Below are positions 50,585-60,665 of a stretch of 64,000 nt of DNA, one piece after another (positions within the stretch are counted from its first letter, which is position 1; each line of letters opens with the position of its first letter). Source of the DNA: SZAS-18 sp038322235 (lineage in GTDB: Bacteria > Verrucomicrobiota > Verrucomicrobiia > Chthoniobacterales > SZAS-18). A program made the translations under genes and the position numbers. Where the stretch lies: contig JBBQFQ010000005.1 in the NCBI GenBank assembly GCA_038322235.1, positions 100,826 to 164,825 on the forward strand. The letters are read 5' to 3'. Under the pieces are notes generated by a model, which was given only the letters and a program-made list of their open reading frames with translations, made no database searches and was not told the DNA's origin.

Positions 50585-50658
50585 CGCGCGGAGGCGGGAT
50601 GTGGTGCCACGCGGGGGTTGGAGGGAAGTTTGGGCCGAGCGGGAGCTCAGCCGTACCG
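50585..50658 (-). repeat. Right REP repeat of the RAYT element (inverted)
   Basis: 74 bp ending GGGCCGAGCGGGAGCTCAGCC then GTACC. Hairpin GGCCGAGC-GGGA-GCTCAGCC has a GNRA-like loop and one mismatch, and the GTAC foot plays the part of the GTAG guide of E. coli REPs. Reverse complement of 49933-50006. Confidence 0.85.
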
Positions 50659-50723
50659 GAGGGGAGCGCGCGCCAATATCTGGCATTCGCCGGTTCCTCG
50701 TCGGCGGACCGCCATCCGCCGCC

Positions 50724-50759
50724 AAAACGCAAAAGGGCGCCCCTCGCGGGACGCCCTTT
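50724..50759 (-). terminator. Rho-independent terminator of icd
   Basis: Minus strand: AAAGGGCG-12 nt-CGCCCTTT followed by TGCGTTTTGGC. It lies 30 bp downstream of the icd stop. Confidence 0.75.
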
Positions 50760-50788
50760 CGAAAATCAGCCGGGGAAACCGGCTGCGA

Positions 50789-52039
<1,251 letters not shown>

Positions 52040-52173
52040 TTCGGGGTGCGGGTCGTTGGGGGTTTTGAAGGGGAGGACAAGCAAACACCGGATGGGAATG
52101 AATGCAATTTACGGGCGCGGGGCCGAGTAGACTCACCGCTAGATTTCCGCGGCGAGGCGGCGGATGACTCCGC

Positions 52174-52629
52174 GTGCGCCTCGTCCTCCAACGCGTCTCT
52201 CAAGCCAGCGTCTCTGTCGCCGGTGGCCCGCCGCGGGCGATCGGCCGGGGGGTGGTGATCCTCCTGGGGATCACGCACGGCGACACCGCGGCGGACGCGA
52301 CGTGGCTCGCGGAGAAGGTGCCGGTTCTCCGCGTCTTCCCCGACGACGAGGGGAAGATGAACCGGTCCCTGCTCGACATCGGCGGAGAAGCGCTCGTGGT
52401 CAGTCAGTTCACGCTCTTCGGCACCGTGCGGAAGGGAACGCGACCGTCGTTTATGGATGCCGCCCGACCGGAACAGGCCATCCCGTTGTACGAGCATTTT
52501 TTGGTCGCGCTGGGCCGGGCCTTGCCGCGTCCGATCGCAACCGGGGAATTCGGCGCGCACATGGACGTCTCGCTGGTGAACGACGGCCCGGTCACCCTGA
52601 TCCTCGACACCGCGGAGAAAAATCTCTGA
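52174..52629 (+). CDS. dtd: D-aminoacyl-tRNA deacylase
   Basis: 151 residues, GTG start. Removes D-amino acids and glycine mischarged on tRNA. Family motifs: RLVLQRVSQASVSV, VVILLGITHGDT, VSQFTLFGTVRKGTRPSF (SQFTL, the catalytic Thr) and SLVNDGPVTLILDT (the NxGPVT loop). 134 bp from the divergent icd start and 69 bp before fabI. Confidence 0.95.
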   Translation: MRLVLQRVSQASVSVAGGPPRAIGRGVVILLGITHGDTAADATWLAEKVPVLRVFPDDEGKMNRSLLDIGGEALVVSQFTLFGTVRKGTRPSFMDAARPEQAIPLYEHFLVALGRALPRPIATGEFGAHMDVSLVNDGPVTLILDTAEKNL

Positions 52630-52698
52630 AGCGGAGTGTGACGGTGCTGCCTTGATTGGCACTTGGCACCCGCCGAGTTGCGGCGCAACGTCCGCGCC

Positions 52699-53481
52699 AT
52701 GTCCAACACCCCCCGATTCCTCGAAGGCAAAGTGGGCGTCGTCTTCGGCGTCGCGAACAAGCGCTCCATCGCGTGGGCCATCGCCAAGGCCTGGCACGCG
52801 GCCGGCGCGAAGCTCATTTTCAATTACCAGGGCGAGCGCATCAAAGACAACGTCGAGGAACTCGTCTCCGACCTCTCCGCGGACACCCCGTTCTATCCCT
52901 GCGATGTCGCCAGTGATGAAGCGATCACCGGATTCTTCCAGAACGTGCGCAAGCACACCGACCGCGTGGACTTCCTCCTGCACTCGGTCGCCTACGCGCC
53001 GAAGGAGGCGCTCGAGGGCGATTTCCTCAGCACGACGCGCGAGGCGTACCGGACCGCCCACGACATCAGCGCGTACTCGCTCGTCGGCCTCGCCCGCGAA
53101 TGCGCGCCTCTGATGACGAACGGCGGCAGCATCGTCGCGATGAGCTACTACGGCGCCGAGAAGGTCGTTCCCCATTACAACGTGATGGGGGTCGCGAAGG
53201 CCTCGCTCGAGGCAACCACGCGCTATCTCGCCTACGATCTCGGCGCTCGAAACGTCCGCGTGAACTGTATCAGCGCCGGTCCGATGAACACGCTCGCCGC
53301 CCGAGGCATCTCGGGGTTCACCGACATGCTGAAATACTACCAGCTCAAGGCCCCGTTGAAGCGGAGTTGCACCGCCGATGAGCTCGGGGCCACGGGCCTG
53401 TTCCTCGCCAGCGACGGCGCCGCGTCGATCACCGGCCAGGTCCTCTACGTGGACGGCGGCTACCAGATCATGGGCATGTAA
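52699..53481 (+). CDS. fabI: Enoyl-[acyl-carrier-protein] reductase (FabI type)
   Basis: 260 residues from ATG 52699; an upstream GTG-frame extension is not protein-like. NADH-dependent last step of fatty-acid elongation. SDR features: VGVVFGVANKRSIAWAIAKAWHAAGA, CDVASDEA, LLHSVAYAPKEALEGDF, and YYGAEKVVPHYNVMGVAKASLEATTRYLA with the YxxxxxxK catalytic set typical of FabI. C-terminal PLKRSCTADELGATGLFLASDGAASITGQVLYVDGGYQIMGM is canonical. Confidence 0.95.
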   Translation: MSNTPRFLEGKVGVVFGVANKRSIAWAIAKAWHAAGAKLIFNYQGERIKDNVEELVSDLSADTPFYPCDVASDEAITGFFQNVRKHTDRVDFLLHSVAYAPKEALEGDFLSTTREAYRTAHDISAYSLVGLARECAPLMTNGGSIVAMSYYGAEKVVPHYNVMGVAKASLEATTRYLAYDLGARNVRVNCISAGPMNTLAARGISGFTDMLKYYQLKAPLKRSCTADELGATGLFLASDGAASITGQVLYVDGGYQIMGM

Positions 53482-53560
53482 TGTCGGGGCGCGCCGAGAC
53501 TCGAAACTCGCAACTCGAAGGGATCCAGGGGCAGATTCGAACCGGAGCGCGCGGAGGCTG

Positions 53561-54478
53561 ATGCTGGCGATCTTCAATTCCCTCTTTCCGGTCTTCCTGC
53601 TCATCACGCTGGGGTTTGGGCTGAAGCGCACGGAATTTCTGTCCGCGCCGTTCTGGCAGGGGCTGGAGAAGCTGACCTACTGGATTCTCCTTCCGGGCCT
53701 GTTTTTTCAAAACCTCGCCACGGCGAAGGTGGGCGATCTGCCGTTTGCCCGGATCGTGGGGGTGGCCACTCTGGCCCTTACCGCACTCGCGCTCCTGCTC
53801 TGGCTCGTGCGCCCGCTCTTCGGCTGGAGTGGCCCGGCCTTCACCTCGGTGCTGCAGGGCGGGATTCGCTTCAACAGCTTCGTGGGTCTGGCGGTGATGC
53901 TCCAGCTCTTTGGCGCCCCGGGGCTGCTCCTCACGACGGTGATCGTGGCGGTCTCGGTCCCGCTCGTGAACGTGTACTGCATCCTCGCACTCGCCCGGTA
54001 CGGTCACGGCACCTCGAGCGCGGCGGGGATCGCCCGCTCGATCGCGACGAATCCCCTCATCATCGGGTGCGTCGCCGGGGTGCTTTTCAACCTCACCGGT
54101 TGGACGCTGCCCGCGGCGCTCGAAACAACGCTCAAAGCGGGCTCGCAAACGGCTCTCGTGACCGGCATCTTGACGGTCGGCGCCTCGCTCGAATTCCGGG
54201 ACGCCCACGCGCAGACCGGCCCGGTCCTCTTCGCCTGCATCGCCAAGTTCATCCTCCTGCCCCTGATCACGGCCGGATTTTGCGTACTCTTCGATGTTCA
54301 CGGGGCGACCGCGGCGGGGATCATCTTTTTCGCGGCGCTGCCCACCGCGACGTCGAGTTACATCCTCGCCCGCCAGCTCGGCGGCGATGCCGCCCTGATG
54401 TCGTCGATCGTGACCGCGGAGACGGTCCTCGCTTTCCTCGCGCTGCCGGCGGTCGTGGCGCTCACGAAGGGGATCTGA
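53561..54478 (+). CDS. AEC-family transporter (auxin efflux carrier-like)
   Basis: 305 residues from ATG 53561, ten predicted membrane helices. Pattern AIFNSLFPVFLLITLGFGLKRTEFL, YWILLPGLFFQNLAT, GIRFNSFVGLAVMLQLFGAPGLLLTTVIVAVSVPLVNVYCI, ATNPLIIGCVAGVLFNLTGW, FFAALPTATSSYILARQLGGDAALMSSIVTAETVLAFLALP. Likely exports or imports a small acid; substrate unknown. 79 bp after fabI. Confidence 0.9.
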   Translation: MLAIFNSLFPVFLLITLGFGLKRTEFLSAPFWQGLEKLTYWILLPGLFFQNLATAKVGDLPFARIVGVATLALTALALLLWLVRPLFGWSGPAFTSVLQGGIRFNSFVGLAVMLQLFGAPGLLLTTVIVAVSVPLVNVYCILALARYGHGTSSAAGIARSIATNPLIIGCVAGVLFNLTGWTLPAALETTLKAGSQTALVTGILTVGASLEFRDAHAQTGPVLFACIAKFILLPLITAGFCVLFDVHGATAAGIIFFAALPTATSSYILARQLGGDAALMSSIVTAETVLAFLALPAVVALTKGI

Positions 54479-54559
54479 CGTTCAGACGCGGGCGACATTT
54501 CAGTTTTCGGGCGCCCGATTCTCGCGATAGTTCGCGCCCGCTCCTTGCGCCCTGAACTC

Positions 54560-57265
54560 ATGACCTCCGCCGAGATCCGCCAGTCGTTCCTCGATTTCTT
54601 CCGCGAGCAGCAGCACACCATCGTGCCGTCGAGCAGCCTCCTGCCCACGACGCCGAATCTGTTGTTCACGAACGCCGGTATGAACCAGTTCGTGCCGTAT
54701 TTCCTCGGCGAACTCGCCACGCCCTACACGCCGCCGCGGGCGGCGGACACCCAGAAGTGCATCCGGGCCGGCGGCAAGCACAACGATCTCGATGACGTGG
54801 GTCTCGACACCTATCACCACACGTTCTTCGAAATGCTCGGGAACTGGTCCTTCGGGGATTACTTCAAAAAGGAAGCGATCGCGTGGGCCTGGGAACTCGT
54901 GGTGAAGCGCTGGAAGTTCCCGGCGAATCGCGTGTATGCGACGGTCTATTCGCCAGGGCCGGGCGATCCGAGCGAGTTTGATCGGGAGGCCTCCGACCAC
55001 TGGGCGGCCCTGTTCATCGCGGCCGGGCTCGACCCCAAGGTCCACATCGTCAACGGCAACAAGAAGGACAACTTCTGGATGATGGGTGAGACCGGCCCGT
55101 GTGGTCCGTGCTCGGAACTGCACATCGACCTCACGCCCGCGGGCGACACCAAGGGCGCCCTCGTGAACCAGGGTGTCCCGGAATGCATCGAGATCTGGAA
55201 TCTCGTTTTCATCCAGTTCAACGCGAATCCGGATGGCACGTTTTCCCCGCTGCCGGCGCAGCATGTCGATACCGGCATGGGGCTCGAACGCGTCGTCTCG
55301 ATCATGCAGGGAACGAAGGGCTTCACCGACTTCGCGACCGCCAAGATCTCGAACTACGAGACCGACATCTTCCGTCCGATTTTTGACCGGCTCGAGGCGA
55401 TGAGCGGGAAGAAATACACCAGCACACTGCCGAAAGTGGGCAGCGACGGGGCGAACGAGCAGGAGAAGATCGACATCGCGTTCCGCGTCATCGCCGATCA
55501 CATCCGCACCCTCAGCTTCTCGATCGCGGACGGGATCGAGCCCGGGAACAACGACCGGAACTACGTGCTCCGGCGAATTCTCCGGCGCGCCGTGAAGTAC
55601 GGCCGGACGCTTGGGTTCACGGAGCCGTTTTTTTACCAACTCGTGGACGTGCTGGCGGCGAAGATGGGCGAGGTCTTCCCGGAGTTGCACCGCGAGCAGG
55701 CGCGCATCGAGAAGGTGCTGAAGGGCGAAGAGGTGAGTTTTAATCGGACGCTCGACAAGGGCATCGCGCTTTTCGAACAGTGGACGGAGTCTCCTCACCC
55801 GGAGAAGGCAGACGCGAATGCCTTCACATCGCGGGGTTCGGAGTTCCCGGCTTCGCAGGCGTTCGAACTGTACGACACCTATGGATTCCCGCTGGACCTC
55901 ACGCAGGTCATGGCGCGCGAGCGCGGGCTGAAGATCGATCTCCCGGAGTTCGAAAGGCTCATGGATGAGCAGCGAGAGAAGGGCCGCTCTGCGCAGAAGA
56001 AGACGGTCGTGCTGGCGGGCGAGCAGGATGCCGCGCCCACTGAGTTCGTCGGCTTCGAGATGGATCATTGCAAGACGACCGTCGTGGGACTCCGCGCCGG
56101 TCCAAAGGGCGAGACCTTTGCGCTCGTGAATCGCTCGCCGCTCTACGCCGAGATGGGCGGACAGGTCGGTGACACCGGCCTGCTGCTCGTGAAAGACGAG
56201 AAGCTGGAAGTCCTCGACACGGTGAAGCGCGGCGCGACCTTTTTCCTCAAGCTGAAGGAGGCGCCGGTCGCGGAACTCGAAAATGCGCCGGCCATCCTGC
56301 AGGTCGATGAGCCGCGCCGCCGGGCAATCGAGGCCCATCACACGGCCACGCATCTGCTGCATTGGGCGCTGCACGAAGTCGTCGACCGCAAGATCGAGCA
56401 GAAGGGCTCGTTTGTCGGGCCCGACCGACTCCGCTTCGACTTCAACAGCCAGGCGCTGACTGCCGCGCAGCTCGCGCAGGTCGAGGCCTTGATCAATCAA
56501 CACACCATCGCGAACGACTCCGTCTCGTGGGTCGAGCGTCCGTACGCCGAGGTGAAGGCGAATCCGGCGATCATGCAGTTCTTCGGCGACAAGTACGGCG
56601 CGCAGGTCCGCGTCGTGCAGATCGGGGGCGAGCCCGGCGCGCTGAATGGCTACTCGATGGAGCTCTGCGGCGGAACCCACGTGCGCTCGACCGGCCAGTG
56701 CGGGGCGTTCGCGATCGTGAGCGAGGGAGCGATCGCCGCCGGCGTGCGCCGCATCGAGGCCGTGAGCGGTCTCGCCGCGCTGCACTTTTTCCGGGATCGG
56801 CAGGCGACCACGGACGGGCGCGTGAAGGAGCTGGAGGCCAGGGTGCTCGAGCTTTCGAAGACGCTCGAAAAGGAACGCGCCGCGCAGCTCACCCGCGAGG
56901 CCTCGGTCATCGCCGAGCGCCAGATGCAGGCCGCCGACGACTCCGGCAGCGTGCCTCGGTGCATCGCGAAGCTCGATCTCTCGAGCGGCGGCGGTGATCT
57001 GATTCCGGCCGTGTTGCACGCGCTGAAGTCACGCGCCTTTCAGGGCGTCGCCGTCTTCGCCGGCGTGTACGATGGAAGCGTCCATTTCGCCGCGTCTGTC
57101 TCACCCGAGTTTGCGGGCAAGCTGCAGGCCGGGAAGCTCGTGGGGGCTTTGGCCCCCGTGGTCGGCGGCAAAGGCGGTGGTCGACCCGATCACGCGCGCG
57201 GCGCCGGCCGCGACACCGGCGCACTCGACGCCCTGCTGACGAAAGCGCGCGAGCTGACGGCGTAG
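54560..57265 (+). CDS. alaS: Alanyl-tRNA synthetase
   Basis: 901 residues from ATG 54560 (a CTG/TTG 15 bp upstream adds 5). Catalytic core: EIRQSFLDFFREQQHTIVPSSSLLP, LLFTNAGMNQFVPYFLG, AADTQKCIRAGGKHNDLDDVG, HHTFFEMLGNWSFGDYFKKEA. The editing domain zinc ligands are in EAHHTATHLLHWAL and YSMELCGGTHV. The C-terminal oligomerisation/DHHA1 part ends GGKGGGRPDHARGAG, then ALLTKARELTA. Complete and typical. Confidence 0.97.
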   Translation: MTSAEIRQSFLDFFREQQHTIVPSSSLLPTTPNLLFTNAGMNQFVPYFLGELATPYTPPRAADTQKCIRAGGKHNDLDDVGLDTYHHTFFEMLGNWSFGDYFKKEAIAWAWELVVKRWKFPANRVYATVYSPGPGDPSEFDREASDHWAALFIAAGLDPKVHIVNGNKKDNFWMMGETGPCGPCSELHIDLTPAGDTKGALVNQGVPECIEIWNLVFIQFNANPDGTFSPLPAQHVDTGMGLERVVSIMQGTKGFTDFATAKISNYETDIFRPIFDRLEAMSGKKYTSTLPKVGSDGANEQEKIDIAFRVIADHIRTLSFSIADGIEPGNNDRNYVLRRILRRAVKYGRTLGFTEPFFYQLVDVLAAKMGEVFPELHREQARIEKVLKGEEVSFNRTLDKGIALFEQWTESPHPEKADANAFTSRGSEFPASQAFELYDTYGFPLDLTQVMARERGLKIDLPEFERLMDEQREKGRSAQKKTVVLAGEQDAAPTEFVGFEMDHCKTTVVGLRAGPKGETFALVNRSPLYAEMGGQVGDTGLLLVKDEKLEVLDTVKRGATFFLKLKEAPVAELENAPAILQVDEPRRRAIEAHHTATHLLHWALHEVVDRKIEQKGSFVGPDRLRFDFNSQALTAAQLAQVEALINQHTIANDSVSWVERPYAEVKANPAIMQFFGDKYGAQVRVVQIGGEPGALNGYSMELCGGTHVRSTGQCGAFAIVSEGAIAAGVRRIEAVSGLAALHFFRDRQATTDGRVKELEARVLELSKTLEKERAAQLTREASVIAERQMQAADDSGSVPRCIAKLDLSSGGGDLIPAVLHALKSRAFQGVAVFAGVYDGSVHFAASVSPEFAGKLQAGKLVGALAPVVGGKGGGRPDHARGAGRDTGALDALLTKARELTA

Positions 57266-57294
57266 CGGACCTCGCTCGGAGCGGCGGTCTCGGA

Positions 57295-58056
57295 TTAGAG
57301 CCCGCTCGGGTGATCGATGAATTCCCACGGCAATCCGAAGCGTTCGCTGGCGTGCGCCGCCAGCGCCTTGACGCCGAAGGTCTCGGTCGCGTAGTGGCCC
57401 CCGTAGAGGAGGTTCACGCCGAGCTCCTCGGCCAGGCCGAAGGTCCAGTGCGCGCCTTCGCCCGTGATGAAGGTATCCACGCCGCAACGCGCGACGTCGC
57501 GGACCTCGGTCCCGGCCCCGCCGGTGATGATGCCGACCACTCCGCAGCGCTCCGATCCACCCGGACAGACCTGCACGCGCCCGCCGACCGCGGCGCTGAG
57601 CCGCTCGGCGAGTTCGGCCCGCGAGAGATCCAGCCGACCTTTGTACCCGACATTCACGCCCTTCACCGGCAGGAACCATTCGCCGTCGCTGAGGCCCAGC
57701 GCCTGCGCGAGCAGGGCGGTATTCCCGAGGCCGGGATGGACGTCGAGCGGCAGGTGGGAGGAATACACCGCGAGTCCGTGGGTGATCGCGGTGTGCCAGA
57801 GCCCGAAGATCCGACCGCGCAGCGGCTGGGCTCCACTCCAGAAGAGGCCGTGATGCACGATGAGCAGATCGATCCCGCGCTCCACCGCGCGCGCGATCGT
57901 CGTCGGATTCGCATCGACGCTCGCGCCAAGACGCGTGACCTGAGCGCTCGCGTTCTCGAGCTGCAGGCCGTTTTGCGCCTGCGGCCAGTCGCCGATTTCC
58001 GAAATGCGCAACAGCGCGTCGAAATGCGCGGAGATCTCGGCGAGCGGGACAGACAT
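57295..58056 (-). CDS. Nif3-like dinuclear metal centre protein
   Basis: 253 residues from ATG 58056. YbgI/NIF3 family, hexameric ring with a two-metal site, function uncertain (GTP cyclohydrolase I type 2 annotation is common). Motifs: SEIGDWPQAQNGLQLEN, LIVHHGLFWSG (metal His-His), YSSHLPLDVHPGLGN (HxxxD), GITGGAG-like VVGIITGGAGTEV, FITGEGAHWT and YGGHYATETFGVKALA (metal His and Glu). Convergent with alaS. Confidence 0.92.
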   Translation of the reverse strand: MSVPLAEISAHFDALLRISEIGDWPQAQNGLQLENASAQVTRLGASVDANPTTIARAVERGIDLLIVHHGLFWSGAQPLRGRIFGLWHTAITHGLAVYSSHLPLDVHPGLGNTALLAQALGLSDGEWFLPVKGVNVGYKGRLDLSRAELAERLSAAVGGRVQVCPGGSERCGVVGIITGGAGTEVRDVARCGVDTFITGEGAHWTFGLAEELGVNLLYGGHYATETFGVKALAAHASERFGLPWEFIDHPSGL

Positions 58057-58085
58057 CCCGCAAGAAAGCACGTCCCCATCCGACG

Positions 58086-59195
58086 TCACCGCGAGAGCGT
58101 CTGACGGACCACTTCCGCGATCTGTCCCGCGGCGTTCACATGGGCGAGGCGACCTTCCCGATCGACTACGAACACAGTCGGCAGCGCATTGATCCCAGCC
58201 GTCCTCACCAGCGGACTCTCCCAGCCGCGCGCATCGCATTGGATCGGGAATCCGAGGGCGAGTTCGCGCGCCGCCACTTCGGCATCGGCGGCGCGTTCGT
58301 CGAGACTGACGCCGAGCACGGCCACCCGCGCGGCATCCCAGGCGGGGAGGGCCACCTTCAGCTCTTCGATCATGCGCAACGAGGGTGCCGACCAGGACGC
58401 CCAGAATGCAATCACGACGACGCGTCCGCGCAGGGTCGCGAGTTCGACGGGCGTTCCGCGTATCGGCTCGAAGCGCCCCGGCAGCAGACGGCCCAGCAGG
58501 TCCAAGCGGCGGAGATCATCGGCGATCCGTCCCCCCAGCGCGGGACTTCCGCCGTCCGTTCGTCCCCGCAGGGCGCTGCGCGCTTCGAGGAGCAGCGCGC
58601 GCTTCTCGCCAGGTTCGGAATCGAAGAGCGTGGCAATCTCCACGAGCAGCCCGGCGATGCGTCGATCGCCCGGATGCGCGAGGGCGAATTCGCGCACGTT
58701 GCGGAGGAGGGCGGGGCGTGCCTCGAAGCGGGCGCGCAGGGTCAGGCGAGCGGTCCGCTGCATCGCCTCGGCGAGGCGGAGGTGCCGGGCATCGGCCACC
58801 GCGACGGCCGGCGCGCTCGGGTCGCGCTCGATCCCGCTGAGGAGGCGTTCCGCCTCTTCGACGGCCGCCGCGCGACCCGGGAGCTTCCCTTCGGCAAATT
58901 TCACGGCGGCGAGGCGGACGCGCGCCTGATTTCGCCGCGCATCACCTGGCTGATCGGAAATGAAGCGGGTGAGGGCCGCGGCCTGCCGGGCGAGATGCGC
59001 CAGGGCGAGCGCGAGCGCCTCCTTCCGATCCGTGGTCGAGGAGGCGGGTCCCTGGTCGAGCGCGAGAATTTCCTGCCACGCCTGATCGGCGGACCCGGAC
59101 GCGGGCGCGCCCCGGATCACCATCGGGCCAAAGAAAAACGCCAGGCCCGCGATGAACGCGGGAACCTGGCGCCACATGCGGCGAGCCGCCGGCAC
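58086..59195 (-). CDS. Secreted thioredoxin-fold (TlpA/AhpC-TSA-like) protein without the CxxC
   Basis: 369 residues. Signal peptide WRQVPAFIAGLAFFFGPMVIRGAPA. A helical N-terminal half (about 35-220) with TPR-like repeats precedes a TlpA-like domain: FEPIRGTPVELATLRGRVVVIAFWASWSAPSLRMIEELKVAL, then GVSLDER, INALPTVFVVDREGRLAHVN. The WCxxC active site is WSAPS here and no cysteine replaces it, so it cannot do thiol redox chemistry. Precedes tatA by 8 bp on the operon order (tatA downstream coordinate higher). Periplasmic scaffold role is inference. Confidence 0.85.
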   Translation of the reverse strand: MPAARRMWRQVPAFIAGLAFFFGPMVIRGAPASGSADQAWQEILALDQGPASSTTDRKEALALALAHLARQAAALTRFISDQPGDARRNQARVRLAAVKFAEGKLPGRAAAVEEAERLLSGIERDPSAPAVAVADARHLRLAEAMQRTARLTLRARFEARPALLRNVREFALAHPGDRRIAGLLVEIATLFDSEPGEKRALLLEARSALRGRTDGGSPALGGRIADDLRRLDLLGRLLPGRFEPIRGTPVELATLRGRVVVIAFWASWSAPSLRMIEELKVALPAWDAARVAVLGVSLDERAADAEVAARELALGFPIQCDARGWESPLVRTAGINALPTVFVVDREGRLAHVNAAGQIAEVVRQTLSR

Positions 59196-59203
59196 TGCGA
59201 AAA

Positions 59204-59479
59204 TCAGTGTGGCAGCTGGGTGTTGGCGGGCGCAACGGGCGCGACCGGCTGCTGCACCGGCTGAGTGCCGGGCGCGGGCTGCGGAGAAACGCGATTCGGA
59301 TCCGCGCTCTCCAGCTCCTTGTTGAAATCGTCCTTGGCTTTACGGAACTCGTTCACCGCCTGGCCCATGCCACGCGCGAGTTCAGGGAGACGCTTCGCCC
59401 CGAAGAGAATGAGCACCAGGACGAAGATGATCATCAGCTCCGGACCACCGGGGAGGTTGAGCGCGAGAAACGGGTTCAT
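59204..59479 (-). CDS. tatA: Sec-independent translocase TatA/TatB family protein
   Basis: 91 residues from ATG 59479. One N-terminal membrane helix (GGPELMIIFVLVLILFGAKRLPELARGMGQAVNEFRKAKDDF) with the FG hinge and an amphipathic helix, then a Pro/Gln-rich tail. Forms the pore of the twin-arginine export system. Upstream neighbour on the strand is trpD (46 bp apart), downstream the thioredoxin-fold gene. Confidence 0.92.
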   Translation of the reverse strand: MNPFLALNLPGGPELMIIFVLVLILFGAKRLPELARGMGQAVNEFRKAKDDFNKELESADPNRVSPQPAPGTQPVQQPVAPVAPANTQLPH

Positions 59480-59525
59480 GGAGGAAGAAACTATCACCCG
59501 AAACGGGCGTTGCAATCCATCTGTG

Positions 59526-60605
59526 TCATCCGCGTGCGGCATCAAGCTTTCGGGCGGCCGCTCCCGTCTCGATCTGGGCCCGCGCGCGCTCGACGCCCGC
59601 CGGCAGATCCGCCGCGAGTCCGCTCACGACGAAGGCCGCGGCCGCGTTCATCAGGACGATGTCGCGCCGCAGGTCCGTCACTTGCCCGCGGAGGATGCCG
59701 GCGACGATGCGGGCATTTTCCTCGGCATCGCCGCCGCGGAGCGAACTCAAATCGCCCGCGGGCACGAAACCAAAGTCGGCGGGATGAAGGACCCGGTTTC
59801 CGATCACCCCGCGTTCGCTCACCGACACGAGCGTCGGGCCGAGCGGGGAAATCTCATCGGTTCCCCGCCCGGGACTCACCTCGCCGTGCACCGCCCAGGC
59901 GTGCGTGCGTCCGAGCAGGGCGTAGACCTCGGCGTAAACCGGGACGAACTCCGGCGCGAACACCCCCGCCAGCTGATGCGCCGGCCGCGCGGGATTCAGG
60001 AGCGGACCGAGCAGATTGAAGACCGAACGCTCACCGAGCTCCGCCAGCCGACGGCGGACCGGCGCCACGGCCCGGAACGCGGGGTGATAGTCCGGCGCGA
60101 AAAGGAAGACGAGTCCATCGCGCTGGAGCCGCTGGCGCGCCGCGGCCGGCGGGAGCTGGGTGGGTACGCCGAGCGCGGTCAGGACGTCCGCCCCGCCGCT
60201 GCGCGACGTGATCGCCCGATTCCCGTGCTTCACGATGCAGGCGCCGCCGGCGGCCACGATGAACATCGCGGTCGTCGAGACGTTGAAGAGATCGAGCCCA
60301 TCGCCGCCCGTGCCACAGACATCAATCATGGGCCCCGACATCCGGGCCGGGTCGATGCCGGGGTCGATCGCGTGGTCGAGGAGCATGCTGGCGAAGAAGG
60401 CGATCTCGTCCGGCCTTTCCCCGCGTCGGCGCAAGGCGAGGAGGAACGCCTGCTTTTCGTCATCAGCGATCCGGGCATCGAGCAACGCGGTCACGGCGAC
60501 GCGCACTTGGGCAGCCGAGAGCGGCGCGGTGGCGACGGGAAGGTCGGAGAGGATGGAGTTCAATGGGCCGGCGTGATCTATCCGCCAAGCCGGCGCGTCC
60601 GTCAC
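59526..60605 (-). CDS. trpD: Anthranilate phosphoribosyltransferase
   Basis: 359 residues from GTG 60605, which has a good Shine-Dalgarno site (GGAAAGGAG, 6 nt upstream). The longer GTG at 60626 would place the site inside the gene. Second step of tryptophan synthesis. Motifs: MIDVCGTGGDGLDLFNVSTTAMFIVAAGG, KHGNRAITSRSGGADVL, FLFAPDYHPAF, RSVFNLLGPLLNPARPAHQLAGVF. Other trp genes are not in the window. Confidence 0.94.
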   Translation of the reverse strand: MTDAPAWRIDHAGPLNSILSDLPVATAPLSAAQVRVAVTALLDARIADDEKQAFLLALRRRGERPDEIAFFASMLLDHAIDPGIDPARMSGPMIDVCGTGGDGLDLFNVSTTAMFIVAAGGACIVKHGNRAITSRSGGADVLTALGVPTQLPPAAARQRLQRDGLVFLFAPDYHPAFRAVAPVRRRLAELGERSVFNLLGPLLNPARPAHQLAGVFAPEFVPVYAEVYALLGRTHAWAVHGEVSPGRGTDEISPLGPTLVSVSERGVIGNRVLHPADFGFVPAGDLSSLRGGDAEENARIVAGILRGQVTDLRRDIVLMNAAAAFVVSGLAADLPAGVERARAQIETGAAARKLDAARG

Positions 60606-60665
60606 ACCGAACTCCTTTCCAATCACCGGCCCCGGTCAGAACGCACTCTTCTCCATCGGCGCGGG

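Noticed and set aside
54500..57019. 839-codon open frame on the minus strand.
   Set aside because: Antisense to alaS, which is complete and canonical.
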